Positions 36,562 through 45,474 are shown, numbered from the stretch's first letter. The stretch is DNA of 64,000 nucleotides from Pseudomaricurvus sp. HS19 (GCF_009857815.1 NZ_WVVW01000001.1:186001-250000); one strand, 5' to 3'. Notes: a model not told the origin generated them from the sequence alone. Program-made: numbers and translations.

Positions 36562-37836
36562 TCAGGCACGGGTTGGGGCCGGTGCATCAGCAGGGTTGGT
36601 GGGCCTCACCAGGGCAATCATGCAGATGGCGAGACCCACGAGCGCGATAAAGGTAAAAAACGCCGGGATATAGGTGCCGTAACTGTCGTGTATCTGGCCG
36701 ATAAAGCGCAGGGCCACCATGGCGAAGGGCTGGGTGAATAACACCATTAGCCCCATAACCGCACCGTAGCTGCGGGTGCCAAACAGCCAGGCGGTGAGGG
36801 TCGTCCACACCGGATAGACGCCACCCACGGCAACACCGAACGCCGCGACACAGGAGAGCAGTATCCAGTAGTCAGGTTGCAGGATATACACGGTCAGCAG
36901 CGAAATGCTGCAACAGGCGACACCGGCAAACAGGATTCGCAGGTCCACCTTGTCGGCCAGGTGGCCAACAATCAGCTTGCCGCCGATGGCGGAAATGGTC
37001 TTGATGGACACCAGTAGGGCCGTGGTCTGCAGGTCATAGCCAATGTCCTGGAAATAAGCCACCTGGGATACCAGTACTGCCTGGTCAATGCCGAAGAAGA
37101 GCCCAATGCCGATGGACACCAGCCAGAAGTTGCGGCTCTTCAGCAGGTCCAGGTGTCCCCAGGTGATGTTGTCGATGGCCCGGCCGGCCTGTGTGGTCGC
37201 GCTATCGGTTTCCGTGTTGACGGCAAACTCCGCGTCATAGCCTTTATCTGCCGGTGAAGGGCGGCTGCGAATCACAAAAAGATTCAGCAGCACAAAGATG
37301 GTGGTGATGGCGATGCCGAGGATGACCAGAGCTCCTCGCCAGCCAAAGTTGGTAATCAGCCACGCGGTAATGGGTTGGGACAGGAAGCCTCCCACCGAGG
37401 TACTCAGGGCGAGGATGCCCATAGCCTTGCCACGGTGTACCTGAAACCAGCGCACCACCACGGTATTGGCGCCGAGGGCACCACAGGCCGCCACGCCAAA
37501 GGCCAGTGGAATCGCCAGCAGCACCAGCATTTGCCAGAGCTGCTGGGCAGCGGCGATCAGCACCAGGGCCAGGCCGAAGCCAGTACCGCAGACGCCCATG
37601 ATTATCCGCGCAGGGTAGCGATCCAGCAGCTTGCCCACCAGCGGCGAAGCCAGCGCGATACCCAGCATGAGGATGATCACGCCATTGTTAAAGCTGGCCC
37701 GGGAGAGCCCGAACTCTTCTGTTACCGGTACGGTAAACATACCGAAGATGTACATGGAAAAGCCGATGGCCAGCGCGGATGACAGGAAAGAGCCTGCCAG
37801 TACCCGCCAGCCGGAGTAGAAGAGTGGGGACTGCAT
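36562..37836 (-). CDS. MFS transporter, monocarboxylate/oxalate-formate (OFA/MCT)-like
   Basis: The 424-residue protein has 12 hydrophobic helices and MFS features resembling the monocarboxylate and oxalate/formate groups: YFSGWRVLAGSF-like start (FYSGWRVLAGSFLSSALAIG), GKLLDRYPARIIMGV, and VVVRWFQVHRGKAMGI. Such carriers take up carboxylates or export anions. It stands beside the VOC gene on the same strand, in the region rich in catabolic genes, so uptake of an organic acid is a reasonable guess. The substrate is not determined. Confidence 0.87.
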   Translation of the reverse strand: MQSPLFYSGWRVLAGSFLSSALAIGFSMYIFGMFTVPVTEEFGLSRASFNNGVIILMLGIALASPLVGKLLDRYPARIIMGVCGTGFGLALVLIAAAQQLWQMLVLLAIPLAFGVAACGALGANTVVVRWFQVHRGKAMGILALSTSVGGFLSQPITAWLITNFGWRGALVILGIAITTIFVLLNLFVIRSRPSPADKGYDAEFAVNTETDSATTQAGRAIDNITWGHLDLLKSRNFWLVSIGIGLFFGIDQAVLVSQVAYFQDIGYDLQTTALLVSIKTISAIGGKLIVGHLADKVDLRILFAGVACCSISLLTVYILQPDYWILLSCVAAFGVAVGGVYPVWTTLTAWLFGTRSYGAVMGLMVLFTQPFAMVALRFIGQIHDSYGTYIPAFFTFIALVGLAICMIALVRPTNPADAPAPTRA

Positions 37837-37905
37837 GGGTTCAGTTATCGTCTCGGTTGTGATGGCGGGACTGTAATCAGCCGTGGGGACGCGGGTAAGG
37901 GCGGA

Positions 37906-38367
37906 TTATTTACCGCCCAGTTGCTGCCAGCGCTCGGGAGTCATCCACACGTATTCCAGATAGTGTCCCAGGAAATCGCGGGCGTCGAGGTATACGTAGC
38001 GGAGCTGGTCGCCACCGCCTTCCAGTACCACCGGATAACCCATCTCATCCACCCGACTGCGGAAATCATCCCAGTCGTCCACGCGCATGCAGACGTGGTG
38101 AAACTTGAGGCTGTCGTCCTCCGGCAGCTCATCGGCGTACACCTGCACATGGCCGGAAACGGGCTCGATCAGCTCATATTGGAGGTTATTAACCCAGACA
38201 AAGGCCAGTTTGTTGCGCGCCTTGCCCTCGCCCTGGGTGGAGGTGACATCCACCTCTACCTCGAAACTGGTGACATTCTCCGCACCACAGCGGTCCCTGA
38301 ACTGCTGCAGCGCCTTGTCGATATTACGGGTGATGTAGGCGTTCTGGTAATGATTGCCTTCCAGCAT
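37906..38367 (-). CDS. VOC superfamily protein (glyoxalase/dioxygenase-like)
   Basis: The 153-residue protein has two beta-alpha-beta-beta-beta modules with candidate metal ligands His (NHYQNAYIT), Glu (QYELIEP), His (FHHVCMRVDD) and Glu (HYLEYVWM). VOC proteins of this size include lactoylglutathione lyases, methylmalonyl-CoA epimerases and dioxygenases. The ATG at 38367 was chosen because of a very strong GGAGGAG upstream; the longer reading by 16 codons has none. It is divergent from the AraC regulator at 38628. The reaction is unknown. Confidence 0.82.
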   Translation of the reverse strand: MLEGNHYQNAYITRNIDKALQQFRDRCGAENVTSFEVEVDVTSTQGEGKARNKLAFVWVNNLQYELIEPVSGHVQVYADELPEDDSLKFHHVCMRVDDWDDFRSRVDEMGYPVVLEGGGDQLRYVYLDARDFLGHYLEYVWMTPERWQQLGGK

Positions 38368-38627
38368 GTCCGGCTCCTCCGAGGAAATTGTTATCGGTAA
38401 TAGGGTAGTTCCCAAGCGTGGACTCTTGCCCAGATCACAGGGCCGGTCAACGCAACTGGCCGGCCGCCGGTATCATGGCCGTGATTCGAAATCATCGCCA
38501 CCACAAGCGCAGTAAAGAAGTGTGGGGTAAGGTTAATAAGCGCGAGGGCAGGGGGTAAAATGTGAACATTACTTGTATCGGACCGGGTGATCGGCCCCTG
38601 AGCCTCGCCGGGTGAGGTTGCACTTAT
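38368..38627. promoter_or_regulatory. Divergent VOC / AraC promoter region
   Basis: These 260 bases between two divergent genes must contain both promoters. I see a GC-rich CCTCGCCGGGTGAGG near the AraC start and a weakly symmetrical GGCCGGTCAACGCAACTGGCC, but no convincing operator or hairpin. Confidence 0.4.
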
Positions 38628-39725
38628 ATGCTCACCGCCAACAGCACCAAATCCCCTGCCCAGAGGGACGCTTTCTTTGCCCTGGAAAAGCCGCTGCATA
38701 CGTTGCCGGAGATCAGCCAGGTGCGCTCTTCCAACCTTGCCCGTTTTCCGCAGTTAATAGAGCGCCTGGGAGGGGATTACCGTGCGCTGCTGGCGCGTTT
38801 TTCCATTAATGCCCGCCTGATTGAGGACGCCAACAGTTTCGTGGACTGTCTGTCGCTGGTGAAACTGTTCGAACACTGTGCGGTTGAGTTTGACGATCCG
38901 CTGTTTGGCCTGCACCTGGCGGAGCAGCAGACTGCAGACGTCTATGGCTGTGTGGTGGCGCTCTGTCGCGCCGCCGCGACCGTGCGCGATGCCATCGCCT
39001 GCCTGTCCGAATTTATTCCGGTGGTGCATTCGTCCGAGAGCTTGCTGGAGCTGGAGATTTCCACTGAGAGTGCTCCTGAAGTGGCTGAACTGCGCTGGGC
39101 CGACCGTTCCCGGTTTGCCAATAACACCCAAGCCAACTACCAGGGGCTGTTGTTGAACCTGAAAACGCTGCAGGCTGTCGCCGGCCCCGATTTCAGGCCC
39201 CTGCACGTGTCGGTGCCCAAGGGCATCGACGGGTCGCTGGTGGGGGAGTTTGAACGCATCGTGGGGTGTCCCCTGCAAGCGGGTGCAGACTACTCCTGCA
39301 TCGCCTTTCCGGCATCGTTACTGGAGCAGCCGGTGGCAAGCGCCAATGAGCCGCTGTTTCAGCTGCTGTACGGCTACCTGTTCCGCCTCAAGCGTTTGCC
39401 AAAGCAGACTACCCTGGAGCGGGTGAATGTCTACGTGGCCTGGGCACTGGGGTCGGCAGACCTGTCCATTGATGCGTGCGCCAAGCACCTTGGCTTATCG
39501 GCCCGCTCCCTGCAGATGCGGCTGCAGGCTATTGGTAAAAGTTACTCCGACGTCCTTGAAAACCACCGCCAGCAGCAGGCCAGGTACCTGCTGCAGAACG
39601 ATACCATGTCGATTGCGGAGTTGGCCGACCGCCTGGGGTACGCCGAGCGCACCAGTTTTGGCCGAGCCTTCAAGCGCTGGACAGGCCTGACGCCACAGCA
39701 ATTTCGCCGCCGCAAAGCGGACTGA
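38628..39725 (+). CDS. AraC family transcriptional regulator (OruR/ArgR-like sensor)
   Basis: The 365-residue protein has the long arabinose-binding-like N-terminal domain of the OruR/VirS group (about residues 45-220: LVKLFEHCAVEFDDPLFGLHLAEQQ, YGCVVALCRAAATVRDAI) and a C-terminal double HTH (about 270-362: LSIDACAKHLGLSARSLQMRL, MSIAELADRLGYAERTSFGRAFKRWTG). Such regulators sense fatty acids, aromatic acids or sterol-like compounds. It is next to the dehydratase gene at 39901, whose upstream region holds an element also found before two TonB receptors, so it is a candidate for their control. Confidence 0.88.
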   Translation: MLTANSTKSPAQRDAFFALEKPLHTLPEISQVRSSNLARFPQLIERLGGDYRALLARFSINARLIEDANSFVDCLSLVKLFEHCAVEFDDPLFGLHLAEQQTADVYGCVVALCRAAATVRDAIACLSEFIPVVHSSESLLELEISTESAPEVAELRWADRSRFANNTQANYQGLLLNLKTLQAVAGPDFRPLHVSVPKGIDGSLVGEFERIVGCPLQAGADYSCIAFPASLLEQPVASANEPLFQLLYGYLFRLKRLPKQTTLERVNVYVAWALGSADLSIDACAKHLGLSARSLQMRLQAIGKSYSDVLENHRQQQARYLLQNDTMSIAELADRLGYAERTSFGRAFKRWTGLTPQQFRRRKAD

Positions 39726-39792
39726 GAGGGCACTGAAGCCTGCCCGGGCGTCCATGTCAGACAGTGTATTTTGCGCCTAATGTATCTATATT

Positions 39793-39809
39793 TTCGCGAA
39801 ATGACTAAC
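39793..39809. promoter_or_regulatory. Element similar to the TonB-receptor upstream motif
   Basis: TTCGCGAAATGACTAAC agrees at 14 of 17 positions with TTCGTTAAATGATTAAC (62639-62655) upstream of the second TonB receptor, and its core AAATGAxTA is in the first receptor's copy too. It lies 91 bases before the dehydratase start. It may be a binding site for the neighbouring AraC regulator; this is inference from similarity alone. Confidence 0.45.
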
Positions 39810-39900
39810 TCTGGCCTCTGCGCCTCCCTAGAATAATCTGCCAATAATGACCCCTTTTACTATGCTGATCAGGGGATTTCACGGCGGGAGGGCCTACGTA

Positions 39901-41079
39901 ATGACTGATAAAACCCTGGATTGTTCGGATCTGGATAACCACATGGGCGTGCCCATTCAACCAGCGCGCATGCGTGAGCCGTTTGCCAATATGGATATCC
40001 GCCGCTGGGCGCAGGCGATGCACTACCCCAATCGTCTCCATTACGACCTGGATTACGCCGAGGAGAGCCGCTTTGGCCGCATGGTAGCGCCACAGTCTTT
40101 CTGTGTGGCTATGGATGACGCCCACGGTACCGGACCTTCCTGTATCGGCGCTATCCCTAACTCTCACCTGGTCTTTGGTGGTGATGAGTGGTGGTTCCAC
40201 GGTCCTCGGGTGTTTGCCGGCGACACGCTGCACAACCACCGCGTGCCGGTTGACTACACCGTCAAGGATACCAAGTTTGCCGGTCCTACCTGCTTTCAGC
40301 GGGGCGACAACTACTACTACAACCAGGCCGGTGACCTGATCGCTACCCAGCGCTCCACCGCCATCCGCTATCGTCCGGACCTGGCCCGTGAAATGGGCGG
40401 TAACCTGGAAGAGGATGATCGCTCCGAAGATCCGGTGTGGACCGATGCGCAGCTGGCTGAGCTGGAAGACAAGAAGTTCGAGTGGATCAAGATGCTCCAC
40501 GACCTGGGTCACGGCAAGCGCTACTGGGACGACGTCAACGTGGGTGACAAACTGCCAACCCGCATCATCGGCCCGCACAGCATCGCCAGCTTTACCACCG
40601 AATGGCGTGCCTACCTGTTTACCATCTGGTGTGGTGTGAAGCGCCGTACCGACCTGGACATCGAAGCCCTGGGCTTTGTCGGCGACATGGCCGGTAAAGA
40701 GCAGGATCCGGTGCTGGAACTGGAAAACCCCGAGATGACTGACGGCGCCTACATCGGCCCGTCCCGTGGACACCTTTTCCCGCGTTACGCCCGCCAGATC
40801 GGCATGCCGCGCGGCTACGGCTACGGCGCCTCCATGGGTGCCTGGATTCTGGACTATTTCGGTGGCTGGGCTGGCGAGTGGGGTCAGGTTGTCCACTCCA
40901 ACTGCGCCTACCGTGGCCCGTCGTTCACCGGTGACACCACCGTGATGGACGCCACTGTCATCGACAAGATGGTGGATGAAGAGGGTCGCCACCTGGTGCA
41001 GGTTGATTTCAAGATGGTCAACCAGCAGGGTGTCACCTCGGCTACTGCCAAGGCAGAAATTGAACTGCCGAAAAAATAA
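39901..41079 (+). CDS. MaoC-like / FAS1-type double-hotdog acyl dehydratase domain protein
   Basis: The 392-residue protein has two hotdog domains: residues about 15-165 (RFGRMVAPQSFCVAMDDAH, then FHGPRVFAGDTLHNHRVPV) and about 200-385 (DDVNVGDKLPTRIIGPHSIASFTTEW through YRGPSFTGDTTVMDATVIDKM). The classical hydratase motif D-x4-H is not clear in the first half, so catalysis is uncertain. Proteins of this type hydrate or dehydrate enoyl-CoA thioesters in cholesterol and aromatic acid breakdown. The start at 39901 has GGGAGG upstream; an earlier ATG at 39847 lacks one. A hairpin follows the stop. Confidence 0.84.
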   Translation: MTDKTLDCSDLDNHMGVPIQPARMREPFANMDIRRWAQAMHYPNRLHYDLDYAEESRFGRMVAPQSFCVAMDDAHGTGPSCIGAIPNSHLVFGGDEWWFHGPRVFAGDTLHNHRVPVDYTVKDTKFAGPTCFQRGDNYYYNQAGDLIATQRSTAIRYRPDLAREMGGNLEEDDRSEDPVWTDAQLAELEDKKFEWIKMLHDLGHGKRYWDDVNVGDKLPTRIIGPHSIASFTTEWRAYLFTIWCGVKRRTDLDIEALGFVGDMAGKEQDPVLELENPEMTDGAYIGPSRGHLFPRYARQIGMPRGYGYGASMGAWILDYFGGWAGEWGQVVHSNCAYRGPSFTGDTTVMDATVIDKMVDEEGRHLVQVDFKMVNQQGVTSATAKAEIELPKK

Positions 41080-41528
41080 CTCTAATACCCGGTAACACAC
41101 GGCCCGGGTCCTGCGGGCCGTGTTGATGCCTCCGAGTCGATTGACAAGTGCCGGAGACGGTATGGGCTGGCTGCTGGATAAAGTCCTGTCACCGGAGCGG
41201 GTCAGCGCAGTCGTGCCCTGGCTGGTGGCGCAAGCCGGTGCTGTAGTTGTGGTGATGAGGCGCACGATATGGCCGTTGAACCACACCCCATAGCGTCTCT
41301 CCCCACTCACTTTGGCAGGGTTACTTATACCGGGCGCTGCTGCCGGTATGGCCTCACAATGAAACAGCCTGGCCGCGTCTCCTGTGCCATTCTTCAGGCG
41401 GGTAATTGCAGCACTGGCTGCCGGCAACCCGCATGCTTGAACAGAGTGGTGGCAGTTTTATCCGCGCCGCGCTGGCGCAGGAGTAGGGCGGGCCTCAAAA
41501 CTACAACAAGCAATTGAAGGAGAGACAG
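41080..41528. other. Intergenic region with hairpin, no recognised gene
   Basis: This 449-base gap lies between the dehydratase and the SDR gene. It contains the GC-rich hairpin at 41097-41123 and one open frame of 43 codons (ATG at 41162) without recognisable similarity. The remainder may be decayed coding sequence, but no family is visible. A plausible ribosome-binding site (AAGGAGA) for the next gene lies at its right end. Confidence 0.45.
41097..41123. terminator. GC-rich hairpin after the dehydratase gene
   Basis: ACACGGCCCG (41097-41106) pairs with CGGGCCGTGT (41114-41123) across a 7-base loop, 18 bases after the stop. The stem is strong but no T-tract follows, so terminator function is likely but not certain. 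Confidence 0.6.
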
Positions 41529-42455
41529 GTGACTGAACGCAGATTCGATGGCCGTGTGGCGGTTATTACCGGTGCGGGCCGGGGCCTGGGCCGGGAGTAC
41601 GCGCTGCTGTTGGCGTCCAAAGGCGCCAAGGTTGTGGTGAACGACCTGGGTGGCAGCATCAAGGGCGGTGAGATGGACGCAGGCCCGGCCGCCTCCGTTG
41701 TTGAGGAGATTCGTGCGGCGGGTGGTGACGCAGTCGCCAATACCGACAGCGTTGCGACGGAAGCGGGTGGCAAAGCCATTGTCCAGACCGCACTCGATAA
41801 CTACGGGCGGATCGATATTCTGATTCACAACGCCGGTAATGTTCGCTACGGCTCCCTGGAAGAGTTGTCGCACGAAGATTTCCACGCGGTGCTGGATGTG
41901 CATCTGATTGGCGCTTTCAATGTGGTTCGGCCCGCCTTCCCGGTGATGGCCAAAGCGGGCTACGGTCGCGTGGTGCTGACTTCCTCCATTGGCGGTATTT
42001 ACGGTACTCACAATGTCACCAACTATGGTGTCTCTAAAGCTGGCACCATTGGCCTGAACAACGTGATTGCTATTGAGGGCGCCGACAAGGGCATCAAGAG
42101 TAACGTCATTCTTCCGGGTGCGGTGACTCGCATGGCCGATGGTCTGGATACCTCGCAATACCCACCCATGGGCGCCGATCTGGTCGCGCCGGTAGTGGGG
42201 TGGCTGGCCCATGAATCCTGTTCGGTAACCGGTGAACTGTACGTTTCCATGGCCGGCCGCGTGGCTCGCGCCATGGTGGCCGAAACTGAAGGCGTTTATC
42301 GCCCCCACTGGACCGTTGACGACGTGGCGGACAGCATTGACCAGATTCGCAACACCGATAACCTCTGGCTCCTGCCACCGGTGCCTTCCGGTTACATGGA
42401 TCACCTGCAGAAGAGTTTTCAGATCGCCCGCGAAGGGGAACAGGAAAAGCAGTAA
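41529..42455 (+). CDS. SDR family oxidoreductase, 17-beta-HSD4/MFE-2-like dehydrogenase
   Basis: The 308-residue protein resembles the dehydrogenase unit of multifunctional enzyme 2: TGAGRGLGREYALLLASKGAKV, VVNDLGGS followed by an insert (IKGGEMDAGPAASVVEEI), LIHNAGNVRYG, LTSSIGG and YGVSK, plus a C-terminal extension of about 50 residues. Such enzymes oxidise 3-hydroxyacyl-CoA or hydroxysteroids with NAD. GTG at 41529 is preferred as start because AAGGAGA lies about 9 bases before it; a TTG at 41514 is the alternative. It is a close paralogue of the gene at 53078. Confidence 0.86.
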   Translation: MTERRFDGRVAVITGAGRGLGREYALLLASKGAKVVVNDLGGSIKGGEMDAGPAASVVEEIRAAGGDAVANTDSVATEAGGKAIVQTALDNYGRIDILIHNAGNVRYGSLEELSHEDFHAVLDVHLIGAFNVVRPAFPVMAKAGYGRVVLTSSIGGIYGTHNVTNYGVSKAGTIGLNNVIAIEGADKGIKSNVILPGAVTRMADGLDTSQYPPMGADLVAPVVGWLAHESCSVTGELYVSMAGRVARAMVAETEGVYRPHWTVDDVADSIDQIRNTDNLWLLPPVPSGYMDHLQKSFQIAREGEQEKQ

Positions 42456-42493
42456 TTCAGGTGCTGGGCATCACCGCAAGATATAACGAACAG

Positions 42494-42553
42494 GTGCCTC
42501 AGTCATGACTATGAAGGAGCTTCAGCCATAACTATGAAGGAGCCTCAGCCATG
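42494..42553 (+). repeat. Tandem repeat duplicating a ribosome-binding site and start
   Basis: Two adjacent 23-bp units (42508-42530 and 42531-42553) read ACTATGAAGGAGCxTCAGCCAT followed by A or G, 21 of 23 bases identical. Each holds GAAGGAG and a start-like triplet, but only the second ends in ATG, the start of the SnoaL-like gene; the first ends in ATA. A partial third unit, GCCTCAGTCATG, precedes them. The result is a doubled Shine-Dalgarno before one start codon. Confidence 0.85.
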
Positions 42554-43081
42554 AGCTCAGACTACACACTGGAGGAGCTGGGTGTCCTGCTGGATCGGGA
42601 AAATATCCGCAACTGCATCGCCCGTCTTGCCCGCGGCGAGGATCGCCGCTGTGATGCCCGTATCCGCGCCTGTTTCTGGCCGGAGGCCCAAACCGACTTC
42701 GGTATTTTTGCCGGCAATTTTGATGAGTACCTCAACTGGGTTGTGCCAGGCTCGCCTGCGGTGCTGCTGACGCAGCACATGCTGGCGCAATCGCTTGTCC
42801 GGGTTGAGGGCAACCTTGCAGATGCAGAAACTCACGTCACGTCGTATCACCGCGTGGACATGGGGGAAGAACAGCGCGATATGGTCATCGGCGGCCGCTA
42901 CCTGGATCGGCTGGAGAAGCGCGGCAAGGTCTGGCGTATCATTGAACGCACCATGCTGTACGACTGGGCCCAGGACTGGGGCCCATCAGCAGACTGGTCG
43001 CAGGGTTTGATGGGACAGCCGTTCAGTGGTGATCATTTTGTGGGCCAAACGTTCGATGATTACAGTGAACAGTTCTTTTAA
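42551..43081 (+). CDS. SnoaL/NTF2-like domain protein (SnoaL_4-like), copy 1
   Basis: The 176-residue protein belongs to the NTF2-like cone fold (scytalone dehydratase, SnoaL, ketosteroid isomerase). Visible are LLDRENIRNCIARLARGEDRR near the N-terminus, VTSYHRVD, GGRYLDRLEKR and WRIIERTMLYDW. Such proteins often isomerise or dehydrate cyclic compounds. A GAAGGAG lies ahead of the ATG in the second unit of the tandem repeat. It is about half identical by eye to the next gene, a tandem paralogue, and both follow the 17-beta-HSD4-like SDR. The reaction is unknown. Confidence 0.83.
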   Translation: MSSDYTLEELGVLLDRENIRNCIARLARGEDRRCDARIRACFWPEAQTDFGIFAGNFDEYLNWVVPGSPAVLLTQHMLAQSLVRVEGNLADAETHVTSYHRVDMGEEQRDMVIGGRYLDRLEKRGKVWRIIERTMLYDWAQDWGPSADWSQGLMGQPFSGDHFVGQTFDDYSEQFF

Positions 43082-43172
43082 ACCGTGATAGCCCAGAGCC
43101 GTGCTTGCAAAACAAAACCGGTAACGAGCAAATAAATAATAATCATGAGCAGATGAGAGTGGAGAAAAGCAG

Positions 43173-43709
43173 ATGAGTGAGAACAACTCCCGACAACAAG
43201 CCTGGTTGGACCGGCTTGATATTACGGATTGCATTGCCCGTTTGGCCCGGGGTGAAGATCGCCGCGATGCCACGTTGATCAGCGGGAGCTTCAGCCCCGA
43301 CGCGATTATCGATATGGGTGTTTTCAAGGGGCCTTTCTCTCAGTATCTGGAGTGGGTAGTGCCCGGGGACCCGGCGTTACCTGTGACTGCTCATACCCTC
43401 GGGCAGAGCGTCGTTGAACTTGATGGAGACACAGCTTGTGCGGAGACCTATGTCACCTCCTATCACCGCGTCGACACCGGTGAAGAACATCGGGATACAG
43501 CGATCGGGGGGCGTTACCTGGATCGTCTGGAAAAGCGTGATGGGGAATGGCGCATTGTAGAGCGGACCCTGCTGTACGATTGGTTTATGGACTATGGTGT
43601 TGCCGTGGACTGGTCTCAGGGTGTCATGGGGCTGCCATTTAACGGCGACCACTATACGGGAAGAAGTCAGCCGGGCGCGGACTTCAGTGACAAATTCTTT
43701 GGTAAGTAA
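43173..43709 (+). CDS. SnoaL/NTF2-like domain protein (SnoaL_4-like), copy 2
   Basis: The 178-residue tandem paralogue of the preceding gene shares IADCIARLARGEDRR-like ITDCIARLARGEDRRD, VVPGDPA, VTSYHRVDTGEEHRD, GGRYLDRLEKRDGEWRIVERTLLYDW and VDWSQGVMGLPF. Duplicate NTF2-like genes can form hetero-oligomers or act on successive intermediates. It is followed after 20 bases by a DHRS1-like SDR with AAGGAGG before its ATG. The substrate is unknown; membership of the same pathway is inferred from co-orientation. Confidence 0.84.
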   Translation: MSENNSRQQAWLDRLDITDCIARLARGEDRRDATLISGSFSPDAIIDMGVFKGPFSQYLEWVVPGDPALPVTAHTLGQSVVELDGDTACAETYVTSYHRVDTGEEHRDTAIGGRYLDRLEKRDGEWRIVERTLLYDWFMDYGVAVDWSQGVMGLPFNGDHYTGRSQPGADFSDKFFGK

Positions 43710-43729
43710 TTCAGTATAAGGAGGTCCCA

Positions 43730-44593
43730 ATGGGTTCGCTGTCGGGAAAAGTAGCAGTTGTCACCGGTGCCAGTCGCGGCATTGGCAAGGGTATTGCGCT
43801 GGCATTGGGCGAGGCGGGTGCCACGGTCTACGTGACTGGTCGCACGGTCAGCGGTGGCGAGCATCCGCTGCCGGGTACCGTGGGTGAAACCGCCGCCGAA
43901 GTGACGGCCCGTGGCGGCAAGGGTATCGCCGTGCAAGTGGATCACAACAACGACGCGCAGGTGGCAGCGCTGTTCGATCAGGTCAAGCGTGAGCAGGGAC
44001 GGCTGGATGTGCTGGTCAATAACGCCTTTGCCCTGCCGGACGATCTGACCGAGCCCAAGGGCTTCTGGGAGAAGCCGCTCAGCAACTGGGAGATGGTGGA
44101 CGTCGGTGTGCGCTCCAACTTCGTCGCTGCCTGGTACGCCGCGCAAATCATGGTGCCGCAAAAGAGCGGCCTGATTGTTGCCATCTCCGGTTACACCGGC
44201 GTGGCCTATACCTACGGTGTGGTGTTTGGTACCAGCAAGTCGGCAGTGGATCGTATGTCTCGCGATATGGCGGTTGAATTGAAGCCCCATCAGATCGCAT
44301 CCGTGTCCCTGTGGCAGGGGCTGACAATGACCGAGCGTGCCGAACGTAACCTGGCCAACATTCCCGGTCTGAAAGAGGGCGCGGCCACGCAGCTGAAAGA
44401 CGGTTGTTCGCCGGAGTTTCCCGGACGGGTGATTGTGGCCATGGCCAGCGACCCTGAAGTGATGCGCCACAGTGGCGGCACCTTTATCACTGCAGAAATG
44501 GCGGCCGAGTACGGTGTTAAGGATGTGGATGGCAGGGAGATTCCCTCCCTGCGTGAGACCCGTGGCGCACCTATCTGGTCACCCATCGGCTAA
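43730..44593 (+). CDS. DHRS1-like SDR with Phe at the catalytic Tyr position, copy 1
   Basis: The 287-residue protein has TGASRGIGKGIALAL, VTGRTV, LPGTVGETAAEV, VQVDHNNDAQV, LVNNAFALP and LIVAISGYTG, the profile of dehydrogenase/reductase member 1-like enzymes. At the expected YxxxK the sequence is VFGTSKSAVDRM (codons GTG TTT GGT ACC AGC AAG), so Phe replaces the catalytic Tyr while the Lys and the Ser-region remain. A tyrosine five residues before might substitute, or the enzyme may be a non-classical binder. Its paralogue at 60159 has the same change. It lies in the SnoaL module. Confidence 0.86.
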   Translation: MGSLSGKVAVVTGASRGIGKGIALALGEAGATVYVTGRTVSGGEHPLPGTVGETAAEVTARGGKGIAVQVDHNNDAQVAALFDQVKREQGRLDVLVNNAFALPDDLTEPKGFWEKPLSNWEMVDVGVRSNFVAAWYAAQIMVPQKSGLIVAISGYTGVAYTYGVVFGTSKSAVDRMSRDMAVELKPHQIASVSLWQGLTMTERAERNLANIPGLKEGAATQLKDGCSPEFPGRVIVAMASDPEVMRHSGGTFITAEMAAEYGVKDVDGREIPSLRETRGAPIWSPIG

Positions 44594-44610
44594 GAGCCCC
44601 GGAAACGACC

Positions 44611-45447
44611 ATGCAGCGGCAGGCAGAACACAGCTTGCGCGGGCAAGTGGCTATTGTCACCGGTGCCAGCCGGGGGCTGGGGCGTCAGTTTGCGCTCTCC
44701 CTGGCCCACGGTGGAGCCAATCTGGTGATCACCGCCCGTGCGCAGAGCGATGGTCAGGTGCCGGGCTTTCTCAGCGATACGGCGCGTGAACTCCGTGAGC
44801 TGGGTGTCGATGTTGCGGAAGTACCGGCGGATCTCGCCCGCGAGGAAGATTTGCAGCGAGTGGTCACTGCCGCCGTTGAGCGCTTTGGTGGCGTCGATAT
44901 ACTGGTGAACAACGCGGCTGTGACCCACCTTGGCAGTTGGTCCAATCCCGTGACCGAGATTCCACGGGAGGACTGGCTGTACCAGTTCGCCGTCAATATC
45001 CACGCACCGTTTTTTCTGACGCAGCTGGTGCTTCCCCATATGGAGCGTCGCGGCGGCGGTCGCATCATCAATATCACGGCGGGCAGTTCCGACGCCTACC
45101 GACTGCCACAGGAAACACCCTTTCGCGAAGCCATCGGTGACTTTCGCATGGCGGCGCCGGCCTATTTCGCCACCAAGCGAGCGCTGGATCGTCTCGGCAA
45201 TGTCATAGCACCGGAACTGGAGCGGAAGAACATCGCCGTTATTACCCTGATGCCGGGCATGGTGGCATCGGAAATTACGCAGCGCAATGTGGAGAACGCC
45301 GGCCTCGACGGCTCGGCGTTGAAGCCCATGACGTTGCCGGCACGGCTGCTGACGTACTTTGCCAGTTGCGAAAACCCACTGGAATATAGTGGACAGATTT
45401 TCTGGGCCGAGCGGGATTTGCAGGCCCTGGGCATCGACGTGCCCTGA
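44611..45447 (+). CDS. Short-chain dehydrogenase/reductase (SDR)
   Basis: The 278-residue SDR has TGASRGLGRQFALSL, ITARAQS, VPADLAREEDLQ, LVNNAAVTHLG, INITAGSSDAYRL and YFATK as the catalytic Tyr/Lys. A segment of about 20 residues between the Ser and Tyr (the PQETPFREAIGDFRMAAPA loop) is longer than usual, which may shape the substrate pocket. It starts 17 bases after the preceding SDR and lies in the same transcription unit. The substrate is unknown. Confidence 0.88.
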   Translation: MQRQAEHSLRGQVAIVTGASRGLGRQFALSLAHGGANLVITARAQSDGQVPGFLSDTARELRELGVDVAEVPADLAREEDLQRVVTAAVERFGGVDILVNNAAVTHLGSWSNPVTEIPREDWLYQFAVNIHAPFFLTQLVLPHMERRGGGRIINITAGSSDAYRLPQETPFREAIGDFRMAAPAYFATKRALDRLGNVIAPELERKNIAVITLMPGMVASEITQRNVENAGLDGSALKPMTLPARLLTYFASCENPLEYSGQIFWAERDLQALGIDVP

Positions 45448-45474
45448 ACACAGCACTTACCAGCGGAGATCACT

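Noticed and set aside
37906-38367. The VOC protein as an extradiol ring-cleavage dioxygenase.
   Set aside because: At 153 residues it has one VOC unit pair and is much shorter than type I extradiol enzymes (about 290-310); a glyoxalase/epimerase-like role is as likely.
41162-41293. A 43-codon frame starting with ATG in the gap after the dehydratase gene.
   Set aside because: No ribosome-binding site of quality, no family resemblance and no supporting context; random occurrence is likely.
39805-41427. A long minus-strand open frame opposite the dehydratase gene, and similar long antisense frames at 1372-2739, 11311-12630 and 55743-57371.
   Set aside because: Their products have no family motifs and low-complexity His/Gly-rich composition, while the opposite strand carries clear conserved proteins. 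They are by-products of GC-rich codon bias.
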